The translations under genes and the position numbers were made by a program. The notes beneath the pieces are model-generated. The model was not told where the DNA came from. It was given only the letters and a program-made list of their open reading frames with translations, and did no database searches. DNA of 12,797 nt from CAYYKK01 sp964467935 (lineage in GTDB: Bacteria > Myxococcota_A > Polyangia > Polyangiales > Polyangiaceae). The stretch is taken from positions 1 to 12,797 of the forward strand of contig CAYYKK010000211.1 in assembly GCA_964467935.1 (NCBI GenBank), read 5' to 3'. Position 1 is the first letter of the stretch. Each line of letters starts with the position of its first letter. This document shows, one piece after another, positions 1 to 7,387 of the stretch.

Positions 1-1365
1 GGTTTGCTCGCCGAGGCCCTCGATGTCCATCGCGCCGCGCGAGCCGAAGTGAACGATGCGGCCCCACGTCTGCGCGGGGCAGTCCACGTTGTGACAGCGG
101 CGGACGGCCTCCTCGGCCTTTCGCTCGAGCGGGGCTTGGCAGTTGGGGCACACGTCGGGCATGACGAAGGCGCGCTCGCTCCCCGTGCGCTTGGCGACGA
201 CCGGGCCGACGACCTCCGGGATGACGTCGCCCGCGCGCTGGACGACGACGCGGTCGCCGATCCGGAGATCCTTGCGCGCGATCTCGTCTTCGTTGTGGAG
301 CGTCGCCATCTGCACGGTCACGCCGCCGACGCGCACGGGCTCGAGGACGGCGAAGGGCGTCGCCGCGCCGGTTCGGCCGATGCTCACCTGGATGTCGTTC
401 AGCGTCGTCTCGGCCTGCTCCGGCGGCAGCTTGTACGCGATCGCCCAGCGCGGCGCCTTCGACGTGGCGCCGAGCTCGCCTTGCGCCGCGAAGTCGTCGA
501 CCTTGATCACGACGCCATCGATCTCGTGGTCGAGACGGCTCCGTTGCTCGGCCATCTGCGCGATGAACGCCTTCGCCTCGTCGAGCGTGGCTGCGGGGCG
601 CGAGAGCGGATGAATGGGCAGACCGAGCTCGGCGCAGGCCTTCATCGCCTCGAGGTAGCTCTTGAACGAGCGACCCTCGACGCGAACGATGCCATGCAGG
701 TAGATGGCGAGCGGGCGCTCGCGCGTCACGTTCGGATCCTTCTGGCGGAGCGCCCCTGCGGCGGCGTTGCGCGGGTTCGCGAAGGTCTGCTTGCCTGCCT
801 CGCGCAGCCGCGCGTTGAGCGCCGCGAAGTCCTTGGAGAACAGGAACACCTCGCCGCGGATCTCGAGCCACTCGGGCGCGTGCCCTCGGAGCTTCTTCGG
901 CAGCGTCGCGATGGTGGCGACGTTCGGGGTCACGTCTTCTCCGGTCGCGCCGTCGCCCCGCGTCGCGCCTCGGACGTAGCGTCCCCGCTCGTAGACGACC
1001 GCGATCGAGAGGCCGTCGATCTTCGGCTCGCACACGAGGCTCGGCGAGCGACCGAGCCCCTTCTCCACGCGCTCGTACCAGGCGTCGAGCGTCTCGTCGT
1101 CGAAGGCGTTGTCGAGCGACAGCAGCCGCTGCGAGTGCTGGACGGGGGCGAACAGCTCGTTCGGCGCGGCGCCGACGCGCTGGGTGGGCGAGTCCGCCGT
1201 CACGAGCGACGGGTGACGAGCCTCGATCGCCTTGAGCTCGCGGAAGAGCGCGTCGTATTCGGCGTCGGTGATCTCGGGGCGGTCGAGCTCGTGGTAGAGC
1301 CGATCGTGGCGCGTGATTTCGGCGCGGAGGTGCTTCGCGCGCTCTCGGTCGTCGTCTTGGCTCAT
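1..1365 (-). CDS. ligA: NAD-dependent DNA ligase LigA (N-terminal 455 residues, truncated by window edge)
   Basis: This enzyme seals 3'-OH/5'-phosphate nicks in duplex DNA using NAD+ as the adenylate donor, in replication and repair. Read from the minus strand, the frame is open from the ATG at 1365 down to base 1. The N-terminal NMN-binding region (domain Ia) contains YHELDRPEITDAEYD near residue 20. The adenylation domain has the nucleophilic lysine in CEPKIDG, at Lys115, the same number as in E. coli LigA, followed by ATRGDGATGEDVTPN. The zinc finger is visible as Cys406, Cys409, Cys424 and Cys429. The helix-hairpin-helix domain has only just begun (GAMDIEGLGEQ) when the window ends, so the HhH repeats and BRCT domain lie outside. 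The start is chosen because it gives the standard N-terminus; the ribosome site before it is weak. It follows tetR on the same strand after 110 bp and is a housekeeping gene unrelated to the mutase cluster. Confidence 0.96.
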   Translation of the reverse strand, partial: MSQDDDRERAKHLRAEITRHDRLYHELDRPEITDAEYDALFRELKAIEARHPSLVTADSPTQRVGAAPNELFAPVQHSQRLLSLDNAFDDETLDAWYERVEKGLGRSPSLVCEPKIDGLSIAVVYERGRYVRGATRGDGATGEDVTPNVATIATLPKKLRGHAPEWLEIRGEVFLFSKDFAALNARLREAGKQTFANPRNAAAGALRQKDPNVTRERPLAIYLHGIVRVEGRSFKSYLEAMKACAELGLPIHPLSRPAATLDEAKAFIAQMAEQRSRLDHEIDGVVIKVDDFAAQGELGATSKAPRWAIAYKLPPEQAETTLNDIQVSIGRTGAATPFAVLEPVRVGGVTVQMATLHNEDEIARKDLRIGDRVVVQRAGDVIPEVVGPVVAKRTGSERAFVMPDVCPNCQAPLERKAEEAVRRCHNVDCPAQTWGRIVHFGSRGAMDIEGLGEQT

Positions 1366-1475
1366 GGCTCGCTCGCGTCTCGTCACGGGGCCACGGCCCC
1401 GCCGCGACGATAGCCGAAACCGCGCCTCGCTTGGACATGCGACGGCGCCATCGGCTCGGTGCCGGACGACGAACG
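1366..1475. other. tetR-ligA intergenic spacer with a small GC hairpin
   Basis: This gap separates the stop of tetR (TAG at 1478-1476) from the ligA ATG on the minus strand. It contains one compact inverted repeat at 1386-1401, a CGGGGC arm and a GCCCCG arm around a 4-base loop. There is no T-run after it in either direction, so it is not a convincing intrinsic terminator. I see no clear sigma-70 promoter for ligA here, although one may exist inside the tetR coding sequence. Nothing else is recognisable. Confidence 0.4.
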
Positions 1476-2084
1476 CTAGGTCGCGCTCTCGCCGGAGTCC
1501 GCGAGGTAGCCGCGCATCGCAGCGCGGCCGTACGCGCGGCACGCCTTCAAGATTTCGTCGGAGAGCGCGGTGCCGCGGAGGGCGCGCGAGAGGCTCAAGC
1601 CCCCGATCATGAGCGCGATCGCGGCGAGGGCGCGCTGGCGGCGCGGCGCCGAGGCGATGGGCGGGTGATGCGCCTCGATCGCGTCGGCGAGCGTCGCGAT
1701 CTCGCGCGCGAGATCCGACTGGTGGACGCCGCGCGCGACCACGTCACCGAGGAAGGCCGGCAGCGCGCAGCCGCCCTCGACGTCCTCGCGGTGCGTCCGC
1801 GAAAGGTAGCGGCGGAGGATCATCTCGACGCGGTCCGGCGGCGCCCAGTCCTCGAGCCCCGCGAGGAGCTTCGCGCGCATCTCGCGGCCGCACGCCTCGA
1901 GCGCCTCGCCGACGAGCTCGTCCTTGTTCGCGAAATGCGCGTAGAAGCCACCGACCGTCAGGCCCGCGCCGCTCATGACCTCGGCGACGCTCGCGCCCGA
2001 GGCCCCACGAGCCCGAAGCAGACGCTCGGCCGAAGCGAGGATCGTCGTGTGAGAGCGGGCTTTCTGATCGGCTTTCGAGGACAT
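1476..2084 (-). CDS. TetR/AcrR-family transcriptional regulator
   Basis: A 202-residue, one-component repressor-type protein, the usual length for the family. The N-terminal helix-turn-helix spans roughly residues 12-57: an ILASAERLLRARG helix, then SVAEVMSGAGLTVGGFYAHFANKDEL, where residues 45-51 (GGFYAHF) form the typical recognition helix and the N-K-D-E-L stretch caps it. The C-terminal half (CALPAFLGDVVARG and onward) is the variable helical ligand and dimer domain; its inducer cannot be read from sequence. The ATG at 2084 was preferred over upstream starts in the same frame because it puts the HTH at the normal distance from the N-terminus and avoids overlap with icmF. It is transcribed divergently from icmF with a palindrome in the shared promoter, the classic arrangement for a local autorepressor. 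An acyl-CoA or related ligand would be logical, but that is inference. Confidence 0.9.
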   Translation of the reverse strand: MSSKADQKARSHTTILASAERLLRARGASGASVAEVMSGAGLTVGGFYAHFANKDELVGEALEACGREMRAKLLAGLEDWAPPDRVEMILRRYLSRTHREDVEGGCALPAFLGDVVARGVHQSDLAREIATLADAIEAHHPPIASAPRRQRALAAIALMIGGLSLSRALRGTALSDEILKACRAYGRAAMRGYLADSGESAT

Positions 2085-2093
2085 CGTATGGGT

Positions 2094-2103
2094 ATCATAT
2101 GAT
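2094..2103. promoter_or_regulatory. Perfect 10-bp palindrome, candidate TetR operator
   Basis: ATCATATGAT reads identically on both strands and is a conspicuously AT-rich island in very GC-rich DNA. It lies ten bases upstream of the tetR start and about 72 bases upstream of the icmF ATG. Outer partial symmetry extends to GTA at 2086-2088 and TAC at 2109-2111, making an imperfect 26-bp dyad of the size bound by a TetR dimer. It overlaps the predicted -10 boxes in both directions, so occupancy would block both promoters. Binding by the neighbouring regulator is inferred from position only. Confidence 0.5.
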
Positions 2104-2164
2104 GAGCGTACTACGTGCGTCGAGGCCTGCTCCCATTTGGGCTCGCCGGTGCTAAATGGCGGTC

Positions 2165-2170
2165 GAGGGA
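2165..2170 (+). promoter_or_regulatory. Ribosome binding site for icmF that decides the start
   Basis: GAGGGA ends five bases before the ATG at 2176. This supports that ATG over the in-frame TTG at 2137, which has no comparable purine-rich site before it and would add 13 residues ahead of the B12 domain. Confidence 0.7.
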
Positions 2171-2175
2171 TCGAC

Positions 2176-5100
2176 ATGCCGCCTACCGCTGCCCCGTACC
2201 GTCCCACCCATCACGTCCGCATCGTCACCGCGGCGTCGCTCTTCGACGGGCACGACGCCGCGATCAACATCATGCGGCGCATCCTCCAGTCGTCGGGGGC
2301 CGAGGTCATTCACCTCGGTCACAACCGCAGCGTGCAGGAGATCGTCGACTGCGCGATCCAAGAGGACGCGCAAGGGATCGCGGTCACGAGCTACCAGGGC
2401 GGCCACGTCGAGTACTTCAAGTACATGCACGACCTGCTCGAGGAGCGCGGCGCCGAGGTGCGCATCTTCGGCGGCGGCGGCGGCACCATCCTGCCGAGCG
2501 AGATCGAGGAGCTGCATCGCTACGGCATCGATCGCATCTACTCGCCGGACGACGGGCGGGCGATGGGGCTCCAGGGCATGATCAACGACCTCCTCTCGAA
2601 GTGCGATTTCGAGCCGCGCGGAGGCCTCCCTCCCGCCCTCGCGACGCCGCCGCTCGGGGGCGCGCCCGCCTCGTCGCCGGGCGGGCTCCTCGGTGACACG
2701 AGGCTCCTCAAGGCGCGCGATCCGAAGCGCATCGGGCAGCTCATCACGTTCGCGGAGAACCACCCCGAGCTCGGCGACGCGCTCCGCCGCGAGCTGTCGG
2801 CGCTGCTCGGCGACGCGAAGGTGCCCGTGCTCGGCGTCACGGGGACCGGCGGCTCGGGCAAGTCTTCCCTCGTCGACGAGCTCGTGCGCCGCTATCTGGC
2901 CGACTTCTCCGACAAGACCATCGCGGTCATCTCGGTCGACCCGTCGAAGCGCAAGACCGGAGGCGCGCTGCTCGGCGATCGCATTCGGATGAACGCCATC
3001 CAGAGCCCGCGCGTCTACATGCGGTCGCTCGCGACGAGACAGTCGAACCTGGCGCTCTCACGCCACGTCCGCGAGGCGATCGAGATCGTGAAGGCCGCGG
3101 CCTTCGATCTCGTCGTCGTCGAGACGAGCGGCATCGGCCAGAGCGACACGGAGATCACCGACCACTCGGACGTGTCGCTCTACGTGATGACGAGCGAGTA
3201 CGGCGCCGCGACGCAGCTCGAGAAGATCGACATGCTCGACTTCGCCGACGTGATCGCGATCAACAAGTTCGACAAGCGCGGCAGCCTCGACGCGCTGCGG
3301 GACGTGCGCAAGCAATACAAGAGGAACCACCAAGCGTTCTCCGCGCCCGACGAGGAGCTGCCCATCTTCGGCACGATCGCGTCGCAGTTCGACGACCCCG
3401 GGATGAACGCCCTCTATCGGAAGGTCATCGAGACCGTGTCGAAGAAGACGGGGGTCCGCTTCGACTCGAAGGTCGCCGCGCCGGTGGCGCGCGGCGACCG
3501 GAGCGGCGTCATCCCGCCCGAGCGCGTGCGATACCTCGCCGAGATCGGCGAGGAGAGCGATCGCTACGACGCCTTCGTCCGGCGCGAGGCCGAGCGCGCG
3601 CGGGACGCGTACAAGCTCGCGGGGGCGATCGCGGTGCTCCGAGGAGAGCCCCTCGGCGACGAGGTGCTGCCGGCGCTCGCGGCGCGCGCAGGGGACGTCG
3701 CGGGCGTGGACGACCTGCTCGATCGGTATCAAGAGACCGTCGAGCGGATGGACAACGAGTGCCGCACCTGGCTGCGCGGCTTTCCCGAGCTCCGACGCCG
3801 CTATCGCGCGGACAAATACCAATACAAGGTGCGCGACCGGGTCATTCAACAGGACCTCTACACCGAGTCACTCTCTCGGACGCGCGTCCCGAAGGTGGCC
3901 TTGCCTCGCTATCACGATTGGGGCGACGTGCTCACCTGGCTCCTCACGGAGAACGTGCCCGGGGAGTTCCCGTACGCCGCGGGCGTGTTCCCGCTCAAGC
4001 GCGAGGGGGAGGATCCCGCGCGCATGTTCGCCGGCGAGGGCGGTCCCGAGCGGACGAACAAGCGCTTCCATTACCTCTCCACCGGGATGCCGGCGAAGCG
4101 CCTGTCGACCGCGTTCGACTCGGTGACCCTCTACGGCGAGAATCCCGATCAGAGGCCGGACATCTACGGCAAAGTCGGCAACTCCGGCGTCAGCGTCGCG
4201 AACGTCGACGACGCGAAGAAGCTCTATTCGGGGTTCAACCTGGCCGATCCGTCGACGAGCGTGTCGATGACCATCAACGGGCCCGCGCCGATCCTGCTCG
4301 GCTTCTTCATGAACGCCGCGATCGATCAGCAGTGCGAGATCCACGTCCGGAACGAGGGGCTCGTCGACGAGGTCGAGGCGAAGATCGAGGCGATCTACGC
4401 CGAGCGGGGCGTCCCGCGGCCTCGCTATCAGGGAGATCTCCCGGAGGGCAACGACGGGCTCGGTCTCCTCTTGCTGGGGGTGAGCGGCGACGAGGTGCTG
4501 CCGAAGGAGACCTACGAGAAGATCAAAGCCCACACGCTCTCGCAGGTGCGCGGCACCGTGCAGGCCGACATCCTCAAGGAGGATCAGGCGCAGAACACGT
4601 GCATCTTCTCGACCGAGTTCGCGCTGCGGATGATGGGCGACATCCAGTCGTACTTCATCGATCACAAGGTGCGTAACTTCTATTCGGTCTCCATCAGCGG
4701 TTATCACATCGCCGAGGCCGGAGCGAACCCCATCACCCAGCTCGCGTTCACGCTCGCGAACGGCTTCACCTACGTGGAGTATTACCTCTCTCGCGGGATG
4801 AGCATCGACGATTTCGCCCCGAACCTGAGCTTCTTCTTCTCGAACGGCGTCGATCCCGAATATTCGGTCATCGGGCGCGTGGCGCGGCGCATCTGGGCGA
4901 AGGCGATCAAACACAAATACGGCGGCAACGATCGCTCGCAGAAGCTCAAATACCACATACAAACCTCTGGCCGCAGCCTGCACGCGCAGGAGATCAGCTT
5001 CAACGACATCCGCACGACGCTGCAGGCGCTCTACGCGCTCTACGACAACTGCAACTCACTCCACACGAACGCCTACGACGAGGCGATCACGACGCCTACC

Positions 5101-5649
5101 GAGGAGAGCGTCCGTCGCGCGCTCGCGATCCAGCTCATCATCAACAAGGAGCTCGGGCTCGCCAAGAACGAGAACCCGCTCCAAGGAGCCTTCATCATCG
5201 ACGAGCTCACCGACCTCGTCGAGCAGGCCGTCCTCGCGGAGTTCCGCGCCATCAGCGAGCGCGGCGGGGTGCTCGGCGCGATGGAGCGCATGTACCAGCG
5301 CACGAAGATCCAGGAGGAGTCGCTCTACTACGAGACGCTGAAGCACGACGGGCAGCTGCCCATCGTCGGCGTGAACACGTTCCTCGATCCGAAGGGATCG
5401 CCCACGGTGATCCCCCAGGAGGTCATCCGCTCGACGCGTGAAGAGAAGGACTACGCGATCCGCAGCCGAGACGCGTTCCAGGCGCGCAACGCCCGCGTCG
5501 CCGGCGAGGCGCTGCGCGGGCTCGCGCGCGCGGCCGTGGACGGCCGGAACGTGTTCGAGTCGCTGATGGAGGTCTGCAAGGTCACGACGCTCGGGCAGGT
5601 GTCCGGCGCGCTCTACCAGGTCGGCGGGCAGTACCGGCGCAACATGTGA
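2176..5649 (+). CDS. icmF: Fused isobutyryl-CoA mutase IcmF (B12 domain + GTPase chaperone + mutase)
   Basis: A 1157-residue adenosylcobalamin enzyme expected to interconvert isobutyryl-CoA and n-butyryl-CoA by 1,2 carbon-skeleton rearrangement. Domains in order: the B12-binding Rossmann domain (about 12-140) with DGHDAAI, whose His26 is the expected lower cobalt ligand, plus a glycine run (GGGGG); the MeaI-type G domain (about 215-425) with P-loop GTGGSGKS at 223-230, ETSGIGQ from 316 and guanine-specificity motif NKFD at 363-366; a linker; then the mutase barrel from about 560, with the Tyr843-His844 pair in SISGYHIAEAGA. Phe618 (RMFAGEG) and Gln806 (AQNTCIF) occupy the positions that are Tyr and Arg in methylmalonyl-CoA mutase, which is the isobutyryl-CoA signature. 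An extra segment (about 722-779) lengthens the barrel relative to the methylmalonyl enzyme in this window. First rightward gene, divergent from tetR. A related fused acyl-CoA mutase with a different substrate remains possible. Confidence 0.95.
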   Translation: MPPTAAPYRPTHHVRIVTAASLFDGHDAAINIMRRILQSSGAEVIHLGHNRSVQEIVDCAIQEDAQGIAVTSYQGGHVEYFKYMHDLLEERGAEVRIFGGGGGTILPSEIEELHRYGIDRIYSPDDGRAMGLQGMINDLLSKCDFEPRGGLPPALATPPLGGAPASSPGGLLGDTRLLKARDPKRIGQLITFAENHPELGDALRRELSALLGDAKVPVLGVTGTGGSGKSSLVDELVRRYLADFSDKTIAVISVDPSKRKTGGALLGDRIRMNAIQSPRVYMRSLATRQSNLALSRHVREAIEIVKAAAFDLVVVETSGIGQSDTEITDHSDVSLYVMTSEYGAATQLEKIDMLDFADVIAINKFDKRGSLDALRDVRKQYKRNHQAFSAPDEELPIFGTIASQFDDPGMNALYRKVIETVSKKTGVRFDSKVAAPVARGDRSGVIPPERVRYLAEIGEESDRYDAFVRREAERARDAYKLAGAIAVLRGEPLGDEVLPALAARAGDVAGVDDLLDRYQETVERMDNECRTWLRGFPELRRRYRADKYQYKVRDRVIQQDLYTESLSRTRVPKVALPRYHDWGDVLTWLLTENVPGEFPYAAGVFPLKREGEDPARMFAGEGGPERTNKRFHYLSTGMPAKRLSTAFDSVTLYGENPDQRPDIYGKVGNSGVSVANVDDAKKLYSGFNLADPSTSVSMTINGPAPILLGFFMNAAIDQQCEIHVRNEGLVDEVEAKIEAIYAERGVPRPRYQGDLPEGNDGLGLLLLGVSGDEVLPKETYEKIKAHTLSQVRGTVQADILKEDQAQNTCIFSTEFALRMMGDIQSYFIDHKVRNFYSVSISGYHIAEAGANPITQLAFTLANGFTYVEYYLSRGMSIDDFAPNLSFFFSNGVDPEYSVIGRVARRIWAKAIKHKYGGNDRSQKLKYHIQTSGRSLHAQEISFNDIRTTLQALYALYDNCNSLHTNAYDEAITTPTEESVRRALAIQLIINKELGLAKNENPLQGAFIIDELTDLVEQAVLAEFRAISERGGVLGAMERMYQRTKIQEESLYYETLKHDGQLPIVGVNTFLDPKGSPTVIPQEVIRSTREEKDYAIRSRDAFQARNARVAGEALRGLARAAVDGRNVFESLMEVCKVTTLGQVSGALYQVGGQYRRNM

Positions 5650-5653
5650 TTCG

Positions 5654-5694
5654 GGGGGCGTGACGCGGCGCCGTGGGCTCGCTATGAGGCCCCC
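5654..5694 (+). other. Potential hairpin masking the aldehyde dehydrogenase ribosome site
   Basis: GGGGGC at 5654-5659 is complementary to GCCCCC at 5689-5694, which touches the ATG at 5695 and covers the end of the GAGG ribosome site. ACAT at 5642-5645, in the last codons of icmF, could also pair with ATGT at 5695-5698. Between the arms lies the 8-bp palindrome CGGCGCCG (5666-5673). If the RNA folds this way, initiation on the downstream gene would depend on ribosomes finishing icmF. In GC-rich DNA such pairings arise easily, so this is only a possibility. Confidence 0.3.
5686..5689 (+). promoter_or_regulatory. Ribosome binding site for the aldehyde dehydrogenase
   Basis: GAGG lies five bases before the ATG at 5695 and fixes that ATG as the start. 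The gap from the icmF stop is 45 bp and has no obvious promoter, so co-transcription with icmF is likely. Confidence 0.55.
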
Positions 5695-7317
5695 ATGTCC
5701 ACGTCGACCCATGCCATCGGGAGCCCGGATCGCTCCGAGCCCGGCGCCGCCGCGCAGCCCGCCACGATCACTTGCTTCGACCCGTCGACGCGCGAGCGGC
5801 TCGGCGAGGTGCCGGTCTCGACGCCGGCCGACGTGCGTGAGCGCGTCGCGCGGGCGCGGCGAGCCCAGGCCGCGTGGTCGAAGACGTCGTTCGACGAGCG
5901 CCGGAGGGTGCTGGGGCACATCCTCGATCACGTGCTCCGGCACGCCGACGAGCTCGTCGAGGTCGTGGTGCGCGACGCGGGCAAGACGCGCGAGAACGCG
6001 ATGCTCGGCGAGATCTGGACCGTGTGCGAGAAGCTCCGCCACACGATGGCCCACGGCGAGAAGGCGCTCGCGACCGAGCACGTGCCGGCCGGGCTCTTCA
6101 TGCACAAGCGCGCGACGATCGAGTACGTGCCGCTCGGGGTGATCGGCGTCATCTGCCCGTGGAACTACCCGATGCAGAACATCCTCGGGCCGACGATCCC
6201 GGCGCTCTTCGCGGGCAACGCGGTCGTCGTGAAGGTGAGCGAGTACGTGGCGTGGTCGAGCGCGCGGTTCCAGCGGATCTTCGACGAGGCGTTCGAGAAG
6301 GCGGGGTTCTCCAAGGACCTCGTGCAGGTCGTCAACGGCTTCGCCGACACGGGCCGCGCGCTCGTGTCGTCCGGCGTCGACAAGATCATCTTCACCGGCT
6401 CGATGGCGAACGGGCGTAAGGTGATCGCCGAGAGCGCGAAGAACCTCACGCCGCTCATCCTCGAGCTCGGGGGCAAGGACGCGTTCATCGTGTGCGACGA
6501 CGCGGACGTCGAGCAGGCGGCGCACGGCGCGCTCGCCGGCTCGTTCATCGCTGCGGGGCAGAACTGTCTCGCCTCCGAGCGCTTCTTCGTGTTCGACAAG
6601 GTCTACGACGCGTTCCTGTCGCGCGTGGTCGATCTCACGAAGGAGCTGCGCCAAGGGCCGCCGCTCCGCGGGACGGTGGACGTCGGCGCGATGACGAGCC
6701 CGCACCAGATCGAGATCGTGGAGCGGCTGGTCGACGACGCAGTGAAGAAGGGGGCGCGCGTGCTCGTCGGCGGCAAGCGCAACCACCGCGACACCGGGGA
6801 TTTCTTCGCGCCGACGATCCTCGTCGACGTGAAGCCCGGCATGGCGATCCTCGAGGAGGAGACGTTCGGGCCGGTGATGGTGATCATGCGCGTCGAGGGC
6901 GAGGACGAGGCGATCCGACGCGCCAACGAGACGCAGTACGGGCTCTCCGCGACCGTGATGACGAAGAGCCGCGGTCGCGCGGAGCGCATGGCGCGCGAGA
7001 TCGTGGCCGGCGGGACGAGCGTGAACGACTTCGGGCTCACCTACATGGCGATGGATCTCCCGTTCGGTGGCGTCCGTGGGTCGGGCTTCGGTCGCCTCAA
7101 CGGGCGCGAGGGGATCCGCGCGTGCTGCAACGCGAAGGCGGTCCTGACCGACCGCCTGCCGTTCGGCGCCCCGGCGAAGCTCTACCCGGTGGGTCCGCTC
7201 GACTACGAGCTCGCGAAGGGCGTCATCCAGACGATCTACGCGCGCTCGCTCACCACCAAGCTCGGCGCGGCCGGAGCGCTCGCTCGAACCGCCTGGAAGA
7301 AGGCGTTCGGCGCGTGA
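5695..7317 (+). CDS. NAD(P)-dependent aldehyde dehydrogenase, ALDH22-like
   Basis: A 540-residue member of the aldehyde dehydrogenase superfamily, oxidising an aldehyde to a carboxylic acid. Visible signatures: PWNYP with the oxyanion-hole Asn157; KVSE with Lys180 and Glu183, the Glu favouring NAD over NADP; FTGSMANG in the nucleotide-binding fold; the general base Glu257 in LELGGKDAF; and the nucleophile Cys291 in GQNCLASER. The motifs HKRATIEYVPLGVIG, LPFGGVRGSGFGR and the RACC segment, together with a tail of about 55 residues after the catalytic core, resemble my recollection of plant ALDH22 more than the usual betaine or semialdehyde groups. It does not look like CoA-acylating methylmalonate-semialdehyde dehydrogenase. 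No signal peptide or clear membrane helix is seen, so a cytosolic location is likely. The position between two acyl-CoA mutases suggests a role in branched- or short-chain acyl metabolism, but the substrate is unknown. Confidence 0.9.
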   Translation: MSTSTHAIGSPDRSEPGAAAQPATITCFDPSTRERLGEVPVSTPADVRERVARARRAQAAWSKTSFDERRRVLGHILDHVLRHADELVEVVVRDAGKTRENAMLGEIWTVCEKLRHTMAHGEKALATEHVPAGLFMHKRATIEYVPLGVIGVICPWNYPMQNILGPTIPALFAGNAVVVKVSEYVAWSSARFQRIFDEAFEKAGFSKDLVQVVNGFADTGRALVSSGVDKIIFTGSMANGRKVIAESAKNLTPLILELGGKDAFIVCDDADVEQAAHGALAGSFIAAGQNCLASERFFVFDKVYDAFLSRVVDLTKELRQGPPLRGTVDVGAMTSPHQIEIVERLVDDAVKKGARVLVGGKRNHRDTGDFFAPTILVDVKPGMAILEEETFGPVMVIMRVEGEDEAIRRANETQYGLSATVMTKSRGRAERMAREIVAGGTSVNDFGLTYMAMDLPFGGVRGSGFGRLNGREGIRACCNAKAVLTDRLPFGAPAKLYPVGPLDYELAKGVIQTIYARSLTTKLGAAGALARTAWKKAFGA

Positions 7318-7321
7318 GGGC

Positions 7322-7346
7322 GTCTCAGCGGGCCCGCGGCTGAGGC
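7322..7346 (+). terminator. Hairpin just after the aldehyde dehydrogenase stop (weak terminator or attenuator candidate)
   Basis: An 8-bp stem with one G-U pair (GTCTCAGC at 7322-7329 with GCTGAGGC at 7339-7346) around a 9-base loop begins four bases after the TGA. It is placed like an intrinsic terminator, but no U-run follows, so efficient termination is doubtful. The left arm can equally pair with the second copy of the right arm at 7364-7371. Confidence 0.35.
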
Positions 7347-7376
7347 ATTGGCGCCCGCGCGTGGCTGAGGCATAGG
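7338..7376 (+). repeat. 14-bp direct repeat, two copies 25 bp apart
   Basis: GGCTGAGGCATTGG (7338-7351) and GGCTGAGGCATAGG (7363-7376) differ at one base. They lie in the spacer before mutA. A spacing of 25 bp places them on roughly the same face of the helix with slight rotation, compatible with tandem regulator binding, but a small local duplication is equally possible. Confidence 0.6.
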
Positions 7377-7387
7377 ACGGTCCTTCT

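Larger units (their letters stand above)
2085..2175. promoter_or_regulatory. Divergent tetR / icmF promoter region
   Basis: This 91-bp gap holds the control signals for both divergent genes. The palindrome ATCATATGAT contains TATGAT, a 5-of-6 match to the sigma-70 -10 box, on both strands. For tetR, TATGAT (2099-2094 on the minus strand) has TCGACG (2123-2118) upstream at an 18-bp spacing, a 4-of-6 match to a -35 box. Transcription would then begin almost at the tetR ATG, giving a leaderless or nearly leaderless mRNA, which fits the lack of a ribosome site before that ATG. For icmF, TATGAT at 2098-2103 has only a poor -35 partner. A second small symmetric element, CCCATTTGGG, lies at 2132-2141. 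These are predictions by eye. Confidence 0.45.

Noticed and set aside
1386..1401. GC hairpin between tetR and ligA as an intrinsic terminator
   Set aside because: The stem is six base pairs with no T-run on either side, and such stems are common by chance at this GC content.
4..1413. 469-codon plus-strand open frame across the left end
   Set aside because: It is antisense to ligA, whose minus-strand product has the adenylated lysine motif, TRGDG and the four zinc cysteines. The plus-strand product is low-complexity Arg/Ala/Glu-rich with no family features.
2137..2175. Alternative TTG start for icmF
   Set aside because: No ribosome site precedes it and the added 13 residues look like translated leader. 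The ATG at 2176 has GAGGGA at the right distance.
2085..2207. Upstream extension of the tetR gene to an ATG at 2207
   Set aside because: It would add 41 residues before the helix-turn-helix, overlap the icmF start and run through the palindrome. The ATG at 2084 gives the normal family length.
5056..6786. 576-codon minus-strand open frame across the icmF-ALDH junction
   Set aside because: Antisense to two clear enzymes, no recognisable motifs, and composition typical of GC-driven shadow frames.
5695..7317. Methylmalonate-semialdehyde dehydrogenase (mmsA), tempting from context
   Set aside because: The active-site context GQNCLASER and the overall motifs fit ordinary hydrolytic aldehyde dehydrogenases of ALDH22 type rather than the CoA-acylating mmsA class.
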